This document shows, piece after piece, positions 53,740-63,081 of a stretch of DNA of 64,000 nt (positions within the stretch are counted from its first letter, which is position 1; every line of letters begins with the position of its first letter). The translations under genes were made by a program, and so were the position numbers. The notes under the pieces were generated by a model. It had not been told where the DNA came from. It saw only the letters and a list, made by a program, of their open reading frames with translations, and made no database searches. Origin of the DNA: Halobaculum sp. XH14 (GTDB lineage: Archaea; Halobacteriota; Halobacteria; Halobacteriales; Haloferacaceae); NCBI RefSeq assembly GCF_032116555.1, contig NZ_CP134949.1:1426001-1490000 (forward strand), written 5' to 3'.

Positions 53740-55725
53740 ATGACAACGAACCAGAACCGACACGCCCGCCGCGAGGCGGCGCGGCTGACCGAACCGACCG
53801 AGAGGGCCCGGGAGCTGGCCGAACGGCTCGGCCTGCGGCCGTACCCGGTGAACTACTGGGTCGTCGACTACGACGAGATGAACGAGCTCATCGCGTACGA
53901 CGGCTTCCAGACGCGCTACCCGCACTGGCGCTGGGGGATGAAGTACGACCGCCAGCGCAAGCAGGACGCGTTCGGCATGGGGAAGGCGTTCGAGATCGTC
54001 AACAACGACAACCCCTGCCACGCGTTCCTCCAGGAGTCGAACGGCCTCGCCGACCAGAAGGCGGTCATCACACACGTCGAGGCCCACGCGGACTTCTTCC
54101 GGAACAACGAGTGGTTCGCCCGGTTCGCGGGCGACCGCGAGGAGCCCGCGGCCGCGGCGATGCTGGAGCGACACGCCAGCACCATCGCCGGGTTCATGGC
54201 GGACCCGGAGATCGACCGCGGCGAGGTCGAGCGGTTCATCGACGCCGTGCTCTGTCTGGAGGACACCATCGACCAGCACCGGGCGCTCGCCGAGGAGCGC
54301 GGCGGCGAGTTCGAGGAGGACGTCGCCGACATCGAGGAGCGGCTCGACCGGCTCGGGCTCTCGCCGGAGGTCCGCGACCAGGTGTTCGACGAGGAGTGGG
54401 TGTCGGCCCGCGAGAGCGAGGAGAGCCCGAGCGTGCCGCGCCCGGACGTGCTCGCGTTCCTCCGCGAGCACGGCGAGCGGTACGACGAGGACGAGGGCAA
54501 GGCCGAGGAGCGCGAGCCCTGGATGGACGAGACGCTGGAACTGCTCCGACGCGAGGCGTACTACTTCGCGCCACAGAAGCTGACGAAGGTGATGAACGAG
54601 GGCTGGGCGGCCTACTGGGAGTCGCTGATGATGGCCGAGGAGGGGTTCGCCACGACCGACGAGTTCCTCACCTACGCCGACCACCAGTCGCGCGTCCTCG
54701 GCTCGAAGGGGCTGAACCCGTACAAGCTGGGCAAGGAGCTCTGGGAGTACATCGAGAACACCACGAACCGCCGCGAGGTGGTGGACAAACTGCTTCGCGT
54801 GGACGGCATCACCTGGCGGAGCTTCCACGACGTGGTCGACTTCGAGGCGGTCGAGGAACTGCTCGCGCCCGACGAGATGGTCGACGAGATCCGGTCCGAC
54901 ACGCTGGACCGGCTCGACCCCGAGGATCCGCGGGTGGACGCGGACGGGCTCACGGCGGCGCGCGACGGGGAGGTTGACGTCGACCGCTATCCCTGGTACG
55001 TGCTCACCTCCGACGGCCTCGCGGAGCGACACTTCTCGCTTGCCAAGCCGGCCAATCGGGGGTTCCTCTCGCGCGTCGGACGCTCGGAACTCGAACGGCT
55101 CGCCCGGTACATGTTCGACGACTCGAAGTACGCGAGCGTCGAGGAGGCGCTCGCCGAGGTCGACTACGGCCTCGGCTGGGACCGGATGCGTGAGGTCCGG
55201 GAGAGCCACAACGACGTGACGTTCATCGACGAGTTCCTCACCTCGGAGTTCGTCACCGAGGGCAACTACTTCACCTACGAGTACTCGCGGGCGGCGGGCG
55301 GCTATCGCGTCTCCAGCACCGACCCCGAGGACGTGAAGAGGAAGCTCCTGCTCCGGTTCACGAACTTCGGCAAGCCCAGCGTCGCCGTCTTCGACGGCAA
55401 CTACGCCAACCGCGGCGAACTGCTGCTCGGGCACCGGTACAACGGCGTCGCGCTCGACGTCGAGCAGGCCGAGCGGACGCTCGAACGCGCGTTCGAGCTC
55501 TGGGGCCGCCCGGTGAACCTCGCCACCATCGTCACCGAGTACGACGAGCACGAACTCGAGGTGGCGAGCCGCCGCGGCTACGAGCCGGCCGGCGAGGAGG
55601 TCGGCACGCTCATCAGGTACGACGGTGCCGAGATCGAGCACCACGACCTCGACCCGGACCTGGAGGAGCGTATCGGCGCGGAGGGCGTCGATTACGACAC
55701 GAAGCCCGAGGAGTGGCTCGCGTAG
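53740..55725 (+). CDS. spoVR: SpoVR family protein (YcgB-like)
   Basis: 661 aa. RELAERLGLRPYPVNYWVVDYDEMNELIAYDGFQTRYPHWRWGMKYD is the SpoVR N terminus; EIVNNDNPCHAFLQESN, HVEAHADFFRNNEWFA and LMMAEEGFATTDEFLTYADHQSRVLGSKGLNPYKLGKELW follow. Bacillus SpoVR is needed for spore cortex formation; in E. coli YcgB acts in the YeaG/YeaH stress pathway. Biochemical role unknown. 22 nt after yeaH and last gene of the operon. Confidence 0.92.
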   Translation: MTTNQNRHARREAARLTEPTERARELAERLGLRPYPVNYWVVDYDEMNELIAYDGFQTRYPHWRWGMKYDRQRKQDAFGMGKAFEIVNNDNPCHAFLQESNGLADQKAVITHVEAHADFFRNNEWFARFAGDREEPAAAAMLERHASTIAGFMADPEIDRGEVERFIDAVLCLEDTIDQHRALAEERGGEFEEDVADIEERLDRLGLSPEVRDQVFDEEWVSARESEESPSVPRPDVLAFLREHGERYDEDEGKAEEREPWMDETLELLRREAYYFAPQKLTKVMNEGWAAYWESLMMAEEGFATTDEFLTYADHQSRVLGSKGLNPYKLGKELWEYIENTTNRREVVDKLLRVDGITWRSFHDVVDFEAVEELLAPDEMVDEIRSDTLDRLDPEDPRVDADGLTAARDGEVDVDRYPWYVLTSDGLAERHFSLAKPANRGFLSRVGRSELERLARYMFDDSKYASVEEALAEVDYGLGWDRMREVRESHNDVTFIDEFLTSEFVTEGNYFTYEYSRAAGGYRVSSTDPEDVKRKLLLRFTNFGKPSVAVFDGNYANRGELLLGHRYNGVALDVEQAERTLERAFELWGRPVNLATIVTEYDEHELEVASRRGYEPAGEEVGTLIRYDGAEIEHHDLDPDLEERIGAEGVDYDTKPEEWLA

Positions 55726-55730
55726 TCCGA

Positions 55731-55742
55731 CCCCTTTTCCGT
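55731..55742 (+). terminator. T-tract after spoVR
   Basis: CCCCTTTTCC lies 8 nt past the spoVR stop, then a second run GGGTTTCG. The 55726-55964 gap has no other feature apart from the promoter of the next gene. Position and composition only. Confidence 0.4.
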
Positions 55743-55964
55743 GGGTTTCGATCCGATCGAAACGAAACCTCCGATCGGTGAGTCGCGTCCCGGCGGGGCA
55801 TCGTCGTCCCACCGAGGCCCGCTCCGTTGTCGGCCGAGCTAGACCCGTCGCGCGATTCGGGGGTATCTCCGTCTTCCACCGGGGCGATCTCATCCTCCCG
55901 TTGCCAGATTCACAGCTGTTTTATCACCGCTCCGTCATCTCCCGGCCATGTGGGGTAGTGCCAG

Positions 55965-56564
55965 ATGTCACTGACGGACGCGTGGAGACCGGAGAACAGA
56001 CGCGAGCGGTACAGTCTGATGGCGGATGCGGCGGATCGGAAGTTTACGACCGGCGCGGTCGCCGTCCCACTGATACTCCCGATCGCGGGCTACCTCTCGA
56101 ACGACCCGCGAATCCTGTTCACCGTCCACCTCTTTCTCGGGGCGTTCTGGTTCGGTACAGCGGTGCTGGGGGCGGTCGTTCTCGGCCCCGTGATGGGGAG
56201 TCTCTCCCGGGAAGCGAACGCCGAGTTCGCCGAGGGGTTCGTGCCGAAGATGACGTTCCTCATGGAACCGCTCTCGATCGGCGTCGTCGGGTCCGGTATC
56301 GGCCTCGCCGGGTTGATGGGGCTGTGGGACTCCCCGACGCCCGCTCTCTGGACGTCACTCGTCCTCGCCGTCGCACTCCTCGTTCTCGGCTTCGGACCGC
56401 TGCACAAGTTCACCGTCGGAATGTTCGACGAGATCGCCGCACAGGAGACGGATCACGAGCGTCTTGCCGATCTCAACCGGAAGTATGGCATGCTGAGCAT
56501 GGTCGAACTCGTGTTGATGGTTGCGATCGTCGTCTCGATGTCCGGCCTTCGCTGGGGTTTCTAG
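55965..56564 (+). CDS. Membrane protein, CopD/DUF2269-like
   Basis: 199 aa with four to five helices (about 32-48, 55-80, 105-124, 130-150, 175-195). TVHLFLGAFWFGTAVLGAVVLGPVM resembles the heme-copper-linked CopD/DUF2269 pattern in which a His at the start of the second helix may bind a cofactor. The TGTTTTATC box at 55915-55923 is some 45 nt upstream of the ATG at 55965, so a short leader is likely; an ATG at 56019 (MADAADRKF) is an alternative. Confidence 0.65.
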   Translation: MSLTDAWRPENRRERYSLMADAADRKFTTGAVAVPLILPIAGYLSNDPRILFTVHLFLGAFWFGTAVLGAVVLGPVMGSLSREANAEFAEGFVPKMTFLMEPLSIGVVGSGIGLAGLMGLWDSPTPALWTSLVLAVALLVLGFGPLHKFTVGMFDEIAAQETDHERLADLNRKYGMLSMVELVLMVAIVVSMSGLRWGF

Positions 56565-56683
56565 CGCCGGTTCGTCACCCGAAGGGGAACGGGCGACGTC
56601 TCCCCGAACAGGACGCGCTCGCTTCGCACTCGGTCCCTCCACGCTCTTCCTGCGCTTCAGCTCGTCACTTCGTTCCTCGCAGA

Positions 56684-56803
56684 ATGCTCGGTCAGGGATT
56701 GGAACCACACCGAGACGGTCGCCTCGCTTCGCTCGACGCCGCGTCTCGTCTACTTCAAATCCCCTACCTGGGCGTGTTCTTCCTCACTCCGTTCGTCAGA
56801 ACA
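56684..56803 (-). repeat. tRNA-Glu-flanked miniature element with inverted and direct T-arm copies
   Basis: Read on the minus strand after tRNA-Glu. An inverted T-arm copy lies at 56753-56765, and a direct copy of the tRNA 3' end at 56684-56705 that differs from the tRNA (56804-56825) at one base. CGAGAC at 56743-56748 pairs with GTCTCG at 56710-56715, making a long imperfect hairpin with the two T-arm copies. CTCGCTTCGCTCG lies at 56723-56735. Beyond 56684 a weaker second unit may follow (56590-56680), so the element may be tandem here. Confidence 0.65.
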
Positions 56804-56878
56804 TGCTCGGTCAGGGATTTGAACCCTGGTCGTCGGCTCGAAAGGCCAACATGATTGGCCGGACTACACCAACCGAGC
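56804..56878 (-). tRNA. tRNA-Glu (anticodon TTC)
   Basis: A 75-nt cloverleaf on the minus strand. GCTCGGT pairs with ACCGAGC, discriminator A at 56804. The D-arm has TGGTGTAGTCCGGCCAATCAT, the anticodon loop reads CTTTCGA (TTC) and the T-arm CAGGGTTCAAATCCCTG. No intron. Followed on its strand by a 120-nt unit repeating its 3' end. Confidence 0.96.
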
Positions 56879-56938
56879 GTATCACCACCTTCCGCTCCGG
56901 GTGTGTTAATCGTGTCGAATCGCGGTGCCGGCGCCCGG

Positions 56939-57916
56939 TCAGGTCCAGTCGTCCAGTCCGGTCTGGGTCAGCCCCTCCTCGATGCGCTCGAAGCCGCGTT
57001 CGACCTCCTCGGGGTCGACCTCCCACTCGTCGACGACGTACTCCCGGGCGGCGGCGACGTCCGGGCTCACCGTCGCGTCGAGATCGTAGTCGTCCGTGAC
57101 CGGCGGGTGGTGGAAGAACTCGCGGATGCGCTCGGCGTGCTCGATGTCGGCGTCGCGGGCGTCCAGAACGGCGAACAGGTCGCCGTGCTCTCTCACGAGT
57201 TTCAGCGCCGTCTTCGGCCCGATGCCCGAGACGCCCTCGTTGAAGTCCGTCCCGCAGAGCATCGCGATGTCGACCAGCTGCTCGTAGCTCACGTCCAGCT
57301 CCGCGAGGGTCGCGTCGAGGTCCATCAGTTCGGGGTCGCCGGACGAGGTGAGCTTTCTGAGCGTCCGCGGCCCGCCGAACAGCAGCACGTCGTAGTCCTC
57401 GCTGCCGGTGTAGTCCACGTCGCCGACGCGGTTCATGTGGGCACACTGGGCCTCGCCCTCGGCCGGCGCTTCGATCACCGGCACGTCGAGCAGTCGGAGC
57501 AGTTCGCGCGACGTCTCGTGGATGGTGTCGGTGAGCCGCTGGGTCCTGGCCTCCAGGCGCGCCGCCTCGACGGAATCGCCGCGGTCCTCGGCCGCCTGCC
57601 GCCGCTCCTCGGCCTTCTCTCGCGCCTCGCGGCGCTTGGCCACCTCGTCGTCCTTCAGGTCCGTGACGCCGCCGTCGAAGACGAACACGGGAGTGAGGTC
57701 GTGCTCGAAGAACTTCGGCAGCCCCTGGACGATGCCGATCAGGTTCGCCACCTCCGTCCCCGACGCCGTCGTGTACGTCCCGTCGGCGGTGAACTTCACC
57801 GTCGTCGTGAGATAGCGGTAGAGCCAGTTGTGCGCGTCGACCGCGACGACGCCGCCCAGGTCCTCGAAGGCCACCTCCTCGATGGCGGCCAGGTCACGGA
57901 GGTCTGCGTTTCCCAT
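56939..57916 (-). CDS. fen1: Flap endonuclease 1
   Basis: 325 aa. N-terminal [27 protein letters not shown] (Asp in GG.. motif), [15 protein letters not shown] (metal site near 148-153) and [12 protein letters not shown], then [20 protein letters not shown] (helix-hairpin-helix for duplex contact). The C-terminal QTGLDDWT is a PIP box for binding PCNA. It cuts 5' flaps in Okazaki-fragment maturation and repair. [10 protein letters not shown] is the family start; the longer frame to 58054 is not supported. Confidence 0.95.
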   Translation of the reverse strand: MGNADLRDLAAIEEVAFEDLGGVVAVDAHNWLYRYLTTTVKFTADGTYTTASGTEVANLIGIVQGLPKFFEHDLTPVFVFDGGVTDLKDDEVAKRREAREKAEERRQAAEDRGDSVEAARLEARTQRLTDTIHETSRELLRLLDVPVIEAPAEGEAQCAHMNRVGDVDYTGSEDYDVLLFGGPRTLRKLTSSGDPELMDLDATLAELDVSYEQLVDIAMLCGTDFNEGVSGIGPKTALKLVREHGDLFAVLDARDADIEHAERIREFFHHPPVTDDYDLDATVSPDVAAAREYVVDEWEVDPEEVERGFERIEEGLTQTGLDDWT

Positions 57917-58050
57917 CGGCGGCCATAGGACGGTCCGGGTGTTGAAACTCCCGAGTCGCGTTCGCCCGTCCGGAACGGCCCTTCGAACCCCCGGCCTTCC
58001 CTCGAACCCTCGGCGCACTCGAATTCTCGGGCCTCCCCCGAACTCTCGGC

Positions 58051-58665
58051 TCACTCGACCGCGGTCGGCTCCGGTGGTCCGCGCGCCCGCTTCTCCCGGA
58101 TGAACGTCCGCTCGGCGTCGGTCAGTTCCCCTCGCCGGGCGAAGGCGTCCAGGCCCGCCCGGTACCGCTCCGGATCCGACGTGGCGGGCGCGCCCGTCGG
58201 CCGTTCGAGCACGAGTTCGGCCAGCCCCGTTTCCTCGCCGGTGAACCCGAACCCGGCGCGGTGGAGCGCCTCGTAGGAGTACGGGTTGTTCACCGCGATG
58301 CCAATGCGGTCGTAGCCCCGCTCGGCGGTGCGCTCACAGACGAACGCACAGAGTCGTGGGCCGAGCCCCTCGCCGCGTTTGTCGTCCCGGACGGTGACGT
58401 ATCGGAGCCGAACGGTTCCGGGGTCGGTTCGGTCCTCGTCGAACGCCACGCCCGCGAACACGTCCGTCCGCATGGACGCGTCCGCGTCGGTCGGATCGGT
58501 CGGATCGGCCCGTCCGGACCGGCCTTCGCGACCGTCCCACCCGTCGGGGACGAGCACGGCCTTCCCGGTGCTCGACATGACGAACTTCCCGGCGTAGGCG
58601 TACCGACGGTAGTCGAGTCGGAGCGTCGGGCCCGCGGCGGGCCAGCCGAGCAGCCGGGACTCCAT
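58051..58665 (-). CDS. GNAT acetyltransferase
   Basis: 204 aa. The acetyl-CoA loop reads [61 protein letters not shown] is the A motif (RxxGxG) and the Asn/Tyr pattern is motif B. A 30-residue low-complexity Asp/Thr/Pro insertion lies near residues 48-75. A 40-residue C-terminal extension is acidic-basic and helical. Substrate unknown. Divergent from the methyltransferase. Confidence 0.83.
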   Translation of the reverse strand: MESRLLGWPAAGPTLRLDYRRYAYAGKFVMSSTGKAVLVPDGWDGREGRSGRADPTDPTDADASMRTDVFAGVAFDEDRTDPGTVRLRYVTVRDDKRGEGLGPRLCAFVCERTAERGYDRIGIAVNNPYSYEALHRAGFGFTGEETGLAELVLERPTGAPATSDPERYRAGLDAFARRGELTDAERTFIREKRARGPPEPTAVE

Positions 58666-58731
58666 ACCCCCACTCGGGCCCGGACCGCCATGAGCGCCAC
58701 GGCTTTGCCCGGCGCGGACGAACCACGACGC

Positions 58732-59322
58732 ATGCTCGGGCACGGAGACGTCAGGTTCTTCGACGCCGTCGCCGCGGGGTACGACCGCGTGATGCCGGCC
58801 GCGACGCCCGAGGACCTCCGGGCCGGACTGGCGTTCGCACACCGGCCGCTCGAGCGAGTGCTCGACGTGGGCGGCGGGACCGGGCGTGCCGCACGCGCGC
58901 TCGGCGGTCGCGGGATCGACCCGATCGTCGTCGATCTCTCGGTCGGGATGCTCGCCCGTGCGCGGAACGCGGGTCACCCGGTCGTCCGCGCCGACGCGGG
59001 CGCGCTTCCGATCGGCGACGGGACCGTCGACGCGGTCGTCGTGACCGACGCGCTCCACCACTTCCCGGCCCCGGAACTCGCGCTCGCGGACTGTGTTCAC
59101 GTGCTCGCTCACGGTGGCGTCCTCCTCGTCCGGGAGTTCGATCCGACCACGCGACGGGGCCGTCTGCTGGCCGCGACCGAACACCTCGTCGGGATGGACT
59201 CACGCTTTTTCGCGTCCGAGGACCTCGCGTCGGTCCTCGAGACGCTCGGTCTCCGGAGCTACGTCGTCCATCCCGGCTTCGGCTACACGGTCGTCGGCGT
59301 AAAACCGACCGACGCAGCCTGA
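58732..59322 (+). CDS. Class I SAM-dependent methyltransferase
   Basis: 196 aa from the ATG at 58732. VRFFDAVAAGYDRVMP, then SAM motif I VLDVGGGTGRAARAL near residues 45-58, IVVDLSVGMLARAR (motif post I), and VVVTDALHHFPAPELALADCVHVLAHGGVLLVREFDP. The group includes ubiquinone/menaquinone biosynthesis enzymes (UbiE-like), so a lipid or quinone substrate is plausible. An ATG at 58690 would add 14 residues; the shorter start fits relatives and a GCTTTG box at 58701. Confidence 0.82.
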   Translation: MLGHGDVRFFDAVAAGYDRVMPAATPEDLRAGLAFAHRPLERVLDVGGGTGRAARALGGRGIDPIVVDLSVGMLARARNAGHPVVRADAGALPIGDGTVDAVVVTDALHHFPAPELALADCVHVLAHGGVLLVREFDPTTRRGRLLAATEHLVGMDSRFFASEDLASVLETLGLRSYVVHPGFGYTVVGVKPTDAA

Positions 59323-59396
59323 TCGCTCGACGAGAGGGGCGCGATCGGCCGACCGAGAACCCGGGAGATTAAGCCGGGTCGGGCGAACGCCCGGAC

Positions 59397-59819
59397 ATGG
59401 CAGTCGCCGACTTCCTCGACCGCCGGGTGGACGCGGGGGCGCTCCCGCTCGCACTCGGGGACGTGCTGGTAATCCTGGCGTTCGTCTACGCCGGGTCGAT
59501 CCGTCACCAATCGGTCTCGTTCCCGCCCGCGGGGGTCGGGGACCTGACCGCCCTGCTCGCCATCGCCGCGCCGTTCCTGCTCGGATGGGTCGTCGCCGCG
59601 CCGCTCGTCGGCGCCTACTCGGCGGGCGCGGTCGAGTCCGCGAAGGCGTCGGTCCCGCTGACGATCCGCTCGTGGGTCCCGGCGGCCGTCATCGGCCTCG
59701 CGGTCCGGGCGACCCCGTGGGTCGACGGGGGCGTCCAACTCGTCTTCGCCGTCGTGATGATCGTCGTCGGCAGCGTCTGTCTGGGCCTCTGGCGGGTCCT
59801 CGCGGCACGACTCGTCTGA
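59397..59819 (+). CDS. DUF3054 membrane protein
   Basis: 140 aa with four membrane helices; VDAGALPLALGDVLVILAFVYAGSIRHQSV and TIRSWVPAAVIGLAVRA are DUF3054 features. Function unknown. GATTAAGCC at 59366-59374 lies about 27 nt upstream of the ATG (leaderless). Confidence 0.85.
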   Translation: MAVADFLDRRVDAGALPLALGDVLVILAFVYAGSIRHQSVSFPPAGVGDLTALLAIAAPFLLGWVVAAPLVGAYSAGAVESAKASVPLTIRSWVPAAVIGLAVRATPWVDGGVQLVFAVVMIVVGSVCLGLWRVLAARLV

Positions 59820-59963
59820 GCGTCCGGGTCGACGGAACCCCGGCCACGCTCGACCGACGGAACCCACCGCAGTACGCCGACTTTCGCCCCCGTTCAGTGC
59901 GCGCTTGCCATCGAAAGCCGTCGCTTCTTCCCTCCGACTGGCGAATATTACGGGGGTGGCACC

Positions 59964-60425
59964 ATGAGTGAACGAACCGGAGACACGGAGATGGACGACG
60001 AGCGGACGGGAGAGACCGACCGCACGACCACAGGGAGCACGACGGCGGACGATCGCGGCAGGTGGATCTCGGCGATCATCGCGCTGCTGGGCGTCTGGAT
60101 GATCGTCGAGGCGGTCCTGCTCGACCTCGTCGCGGGACAGTTCTGGAACGACGTCGTCGTCGGCCTGCTGTTGCTCGCTGCCGGCGGGTACAACTACTAC
60201 AGACGGGCCGACGCGCAGATGGCCAACGTAGCCGCAGCGAGCCTCGCGGCCGTGCTCGGTCTGTGGCTCGTCGCGTCGCCGTTCGTGTTCGGCGACGCCG
60301 GAGCCGCGACCGGCTTCGCGTTCTGGAACGACGTCGTCGTCGGCCTGTTCGCGTTCATCCTGGGTGCCTACAGCGCCTACAGGGGACGTGACCGGCGACG
60401 GACCGCTCGACGGACGACGGGGTAG
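59964..60425 (+). CDS. SPW-repeat membrane protein
   Basis: 153 aa. Two SPW-type units, each with FWNDVVVGL: at about residues 60-68 and 114-122. Between are helices near 37-57, 66-82, 91-108 and 122-137. A 35-residue Asp/Thr/Glu-rich start precedes them. SPW proteins are small bacterial and archaeal membrane proteins of unknown role. Haloarchaea often carry them in small clusters with DUF3054-like proteins as seen here. Confidence 0.85.
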   Translation: MSERTGDTEMDDERTGETDRTTTGSTTADDRGRWISAIIALLGVWMIVEAVLLDLVAGQFWNDVVVGLLLLAAGGYNYYRRADAQMANVAAASLAAVLGLWLVASPFVFGDAGAATGFAFWNDVVVGLFAFILGAYSAYRGRDRRRTARRTTG

Positions 60426-60494
60426 TCGAGGAGGTCGACCCGCCACGGCCGGTCCTCGTCCCGGCGGTCGGCGAGGCCCGGCCGGTCGAGCGTC

Positions 60495-60761
60495 CTACTC
60501 CGCCGGCGTTCGGGTCACGCGCTGGCGTCGGTACGACGCCACGTGGTACTGGGTGACGAGAACGGAGTAGGCGACCACCACGGCGGAAAAACAGGCGATG
60601 ACGAGGAGCGAGCCGTCGTTGATGACGCCGTTGATCAACTGGAACAGCGCGAACAGCGGCAGGCCGAACGTGAAGATGCACGTCCGTACCGGGAACTCGC
60701 GCGCCATCCGGTAGAACAGGTCCACGTCGCCCGCGGTTTCGGTCGTCGGTACGCGGCTCAT
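60495..60761 (-). CDS. Small membrane protein, two helices
   Basis: 88 aa. CIFTFGLPLFALFQLINGVI and SLLVIACFSAVVVAYSVLV form two membrane helices; the tail is basic. Unrecognised family. It stands between the SPW gene (convergent) and an MFS gene; codon use matches the neighbourhood. Confidence 0.6.
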   Translation of the reverse strand: MSRVPTTETAGDVDLFYRMAREFPVRTCIFTFGLPLFALFQLINGVINDGSLLVIACFSAVVVAYSVLVTQYHVASYRRQRVTRTPAE

Positions 60762-60859
60762 ATCGCTTCTTGTTCACTCCCTACCGAGGACAGGGATACG
60801 TGCTTCGAATCCGACCGGGATGACGGACTATCGGCCCCGTACGAGCCGGGAACCGACGC

Positions 60860-62164
60860 TCACCGACCGCGTGAGAGCCAGATGCCGACCGCGCAGGCGA
60901 CCAGCGCGAAGCAGGCGAGCACCGCGAACAGCGTCGGCGGGTTCGCGTACTCGAGGACGACGCCGGCGACGGTGCCGCCCAGCGCGCCGACGCCGAACAC
61001 GCCGAGGTAGGTGTAGCCGTACGAGAGGCCGCGCGTCCCGGCCGGGGTGTACTCCGCGACGGTCGCCTGGTAGAACGGCTGAACGACGAATAGCGCCGCG
61101 CCGAGCACGAACCCGAGCGCGAGCAGCGGGATCACGCCGGCGTTGGCCGCGGGGAGGAACAGCACCGCGAGGACGGCGAGCAGCCCGAAGCCGCCCGCGA
61201 TGCCGTGCTCGACCGGGATGCGGTCGGTGAGCTTTCCGCCGACGAACTGGCCGAGCACGCCGACCATCAGCAGGCCGGAGTAGAAGTAGTCGCCCGGGCG
61301 AACCCGGGTCGACCCGACCTGCTCGATGCCCAGCGTCTCCAGCAGGCCGCCGGGAACGACCGCAGAAACGGGGATCGGCTCGAACGTCGGGAGCCCCTGG
61401 AGGAGGTCGGGCATGAACGTGAGGATGCCCCGGTAGTAGAGTCCGGAACACATGACGACGAGGAAGACGAGCGCGAACGAGCCGGTGAACAGCTTCGCGC
61501 TCTCGGCGCGGAACTCGGCGAGCGAGTCGACTCCCGAGGACGCCTTCGAATCGCCGCCGTCGGCGGCGGGTTCGACCGCGGCGTTCTCGTCGAAGCTGGC
61601 CGTCGTCGCGTACGCCGCCGCGAGCAGCGCGGGCACGGCCAGCACCATCGCGACGGCTCGCCAGTCGAACACCAGCAGCATGACGGCGGTCAGCAGCGGG
61701 CCGAGCCCGATGCCGAGGTTCCCCGCGATGCCGTGGTAGGCGAACCCGGAGCCGCGCTCCTCGACGCCCTTGGAGATGAGCGCGAGCCCCGCCGGGTGGT
61801 AGACGGAGGCCGAGACGCCCCAGACGACCATCGCCAGCGTGATGGCGACGAGCCCGGGGGCGAGCCCGAGCAGGAGGAACGAGCCGGCCATGCCCGCGAG
61901 ACAGGCGACGATGAGCCGACGCGAGCCGACGCGGTCCACGAGGATGCCGCCGGGGAGCGCGCCGAGCCCGAACAGGCCGTAGCCGACGGTGACGAGCACG
62001 CCGAGCGTCGCGGAGGTGACCGCGAGTTCGACGGGGCCGAGGCTGATGACGTCGAACGCGTCGAGCCAGACCGGGATGAAGATGGGGATGGAGAGCTCGT
62101 AGGTGTGGACCATCCCGTGGGCCAGCATGACGAGCGCGACGATCGAGCGATCGTTTCGATTCAC
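60860..62164 (-). CDS. MFS transporter (YfcJ/NarK-like branch)
   Basis: 434 aa from a GTG at 62164 (VNRNDRSIVALVMLAHGMVHTYE). About 12 helices; the first loop has GGILVDRVGSRR (motif A) and the second half GGKLTDRIP. A central loop of about 30 residues, rich in Ala/Asp/Ser, separates the halves. The group resembles fosmidomycin-type resistance exporters. GCTTACAGG at 62191-62199 sits about 30 nt upstream of the GTG, so the long upstream frame to 62377 is not part of it. Confidence 0.82.
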   Translation of the reverse strand: MNRNDRSIVALVMLAHGMVHTYELSIPIFIPVWLDAFDVISLGPVELAVTSATLGVLVTVGYGLFGLGALPGGILVDRVGSRRLIVACLAGMAGSFLLLGLAPGLVAITLAMVVWGVSASVYHPAGLALISKGVEERGSGFAYHGIAGNLGIGLGPLLTAVMLLVFDWRAVAMVLAVPALLAAAYATTASFDENAAVEPAADGGDSKASSGVDSLAEFRAESAKLFTGSFALVFLVVMCSGLYYRGILTFMPDLLQGLPTFEPIPVSAVVPGGLLETLGIEQVGSTRVRPGDYFYSGLLMVGVLGQFVGGKLTDRIPVEHGIAGGFGLLAVLAVLFLPAANAGVIPLLALGFVLGAALFVVQPFYQATVAEYTPAGTRGLSYGYTYLGVFGVGALGGTVAGVVLEYANPPTLFAVLACFALVACAVGIWLSRGR

Positions 62165-62328
62165 TAGTTCGGCGTGCGGGACTGGCGCACCTGTAAGCGT
62201 CGGTTGCGGCACATTGGGGTTCGAAGGTTTAGGTCCGAGCGACTCGATCCCGAGAGGTTTGCCTACCGAATCGTTCGTTATATTACGAAACCCCGAGACG
62301 ATGGTGTATCTGTCCGCAGTCACGGAGT

Positions 62329-63081
62329 ATGTCCGAAAAAATAACCGTAAGGCGGCAAACTCGAGGGACTGATCCACTCGCGGTCTCGATAGTTATTCCG
62401 ACGTACAATGAGTCCGAGACCATCGGCTCCGTCGTCAAGGGGGCTATCGCTGCTCTCTCGGGGTATTCGTTCGAGGTCCTTGTTGTCGATGACAGTAGCC
62501 CCGACCAGACGGCACAGACAGTCAGACGTGAGTTCGAGAACGACTTTCGTATCACCGTTGTCGAACGCAGTAGTAAGCAGGGCCGTGCGAGCGCGGTGGT
62601 AGAGGGGATCGAGCGCTCCGAAGCCGACATCGTTGCTGTACTCGACGGTGACGGCCAGCACCCGCCGGACGTTCTCCCCGAGCTATTCACGAATGTTAAT
62701 TCTGGCACATGTTCCGTCGCAGTTGCATCACGGTACCGGGCCGGTTCGGCAGTTCAGTGTTCACTCCCCCGGGAGGCGATCAGTCGGGCCAGTACTCGAC
62801 TGGCGAAGATGAGTTGCGAGCAACTCAGGCCGCTTTCGGATCCACTCAGCGGACTGTTCGTTGCCGATAAATCCTGTCTGTTCGACATAGAGATTTCCGG
62901 ATACGGACTGAAAATCCTCCCGGAAGTACTCGCACAGGTGGGTAGCGATGCGGTAATCGAGGTCCCCTACCGCTTCGATAGGCGAGCCGCCGGCCGAAGC
63001 ACCGTGTCACTCCGGACCGGCGTCGCGTTTCTCCATCACATACTCCGGGTCGGCCGCGGAAATTTCGGGACAGTAGAGTGA
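62329..63081 (+). CDS. GT2 family glycosyltransferase, dolichol-phosphate mannosyltransferase-like
   Basis: 250 aa. AVSIVIPTYNESETIGSVV (N-terminal Rossmann strand), LVVDDSSPDQTAQTVRREF, and DIVAVLDGDGQHPPDVLPELF, where DGDGQ is the DXD metal site. SDPLSGLFVADKSCL and VPYRFDRRAAGRSTVS follow, as in DPM1. It transfers a sugar from a nucleotide-sugar to dolichol phosphate in protein N-glycosylation. The gene is less GC-rich than its surroundings and ends flush against a gene on the other strand. Confidence 0.87.
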   Translation: MSEKITVRRQTRGTDPLAVSIVIPTYNESETIGSVVKGAIAALSGYSFEVLVVDDSSPDQTAQTVRREFENDFRITVVERSSKQGRASAVVEGIERSEADIVAVLDGDGQHPPDVLPELFTNVNSGTCSVAVASRYRAGSAVQCSLPREAISRASTRLAKMSCEQLRPLSDPLSGLFVADKSCLFDIEISGYGLKILPEVLAQVGSDAVIEVPYRFDRRAAGRSTVSLRTGVAFLHHILRVGRGNFGTVE

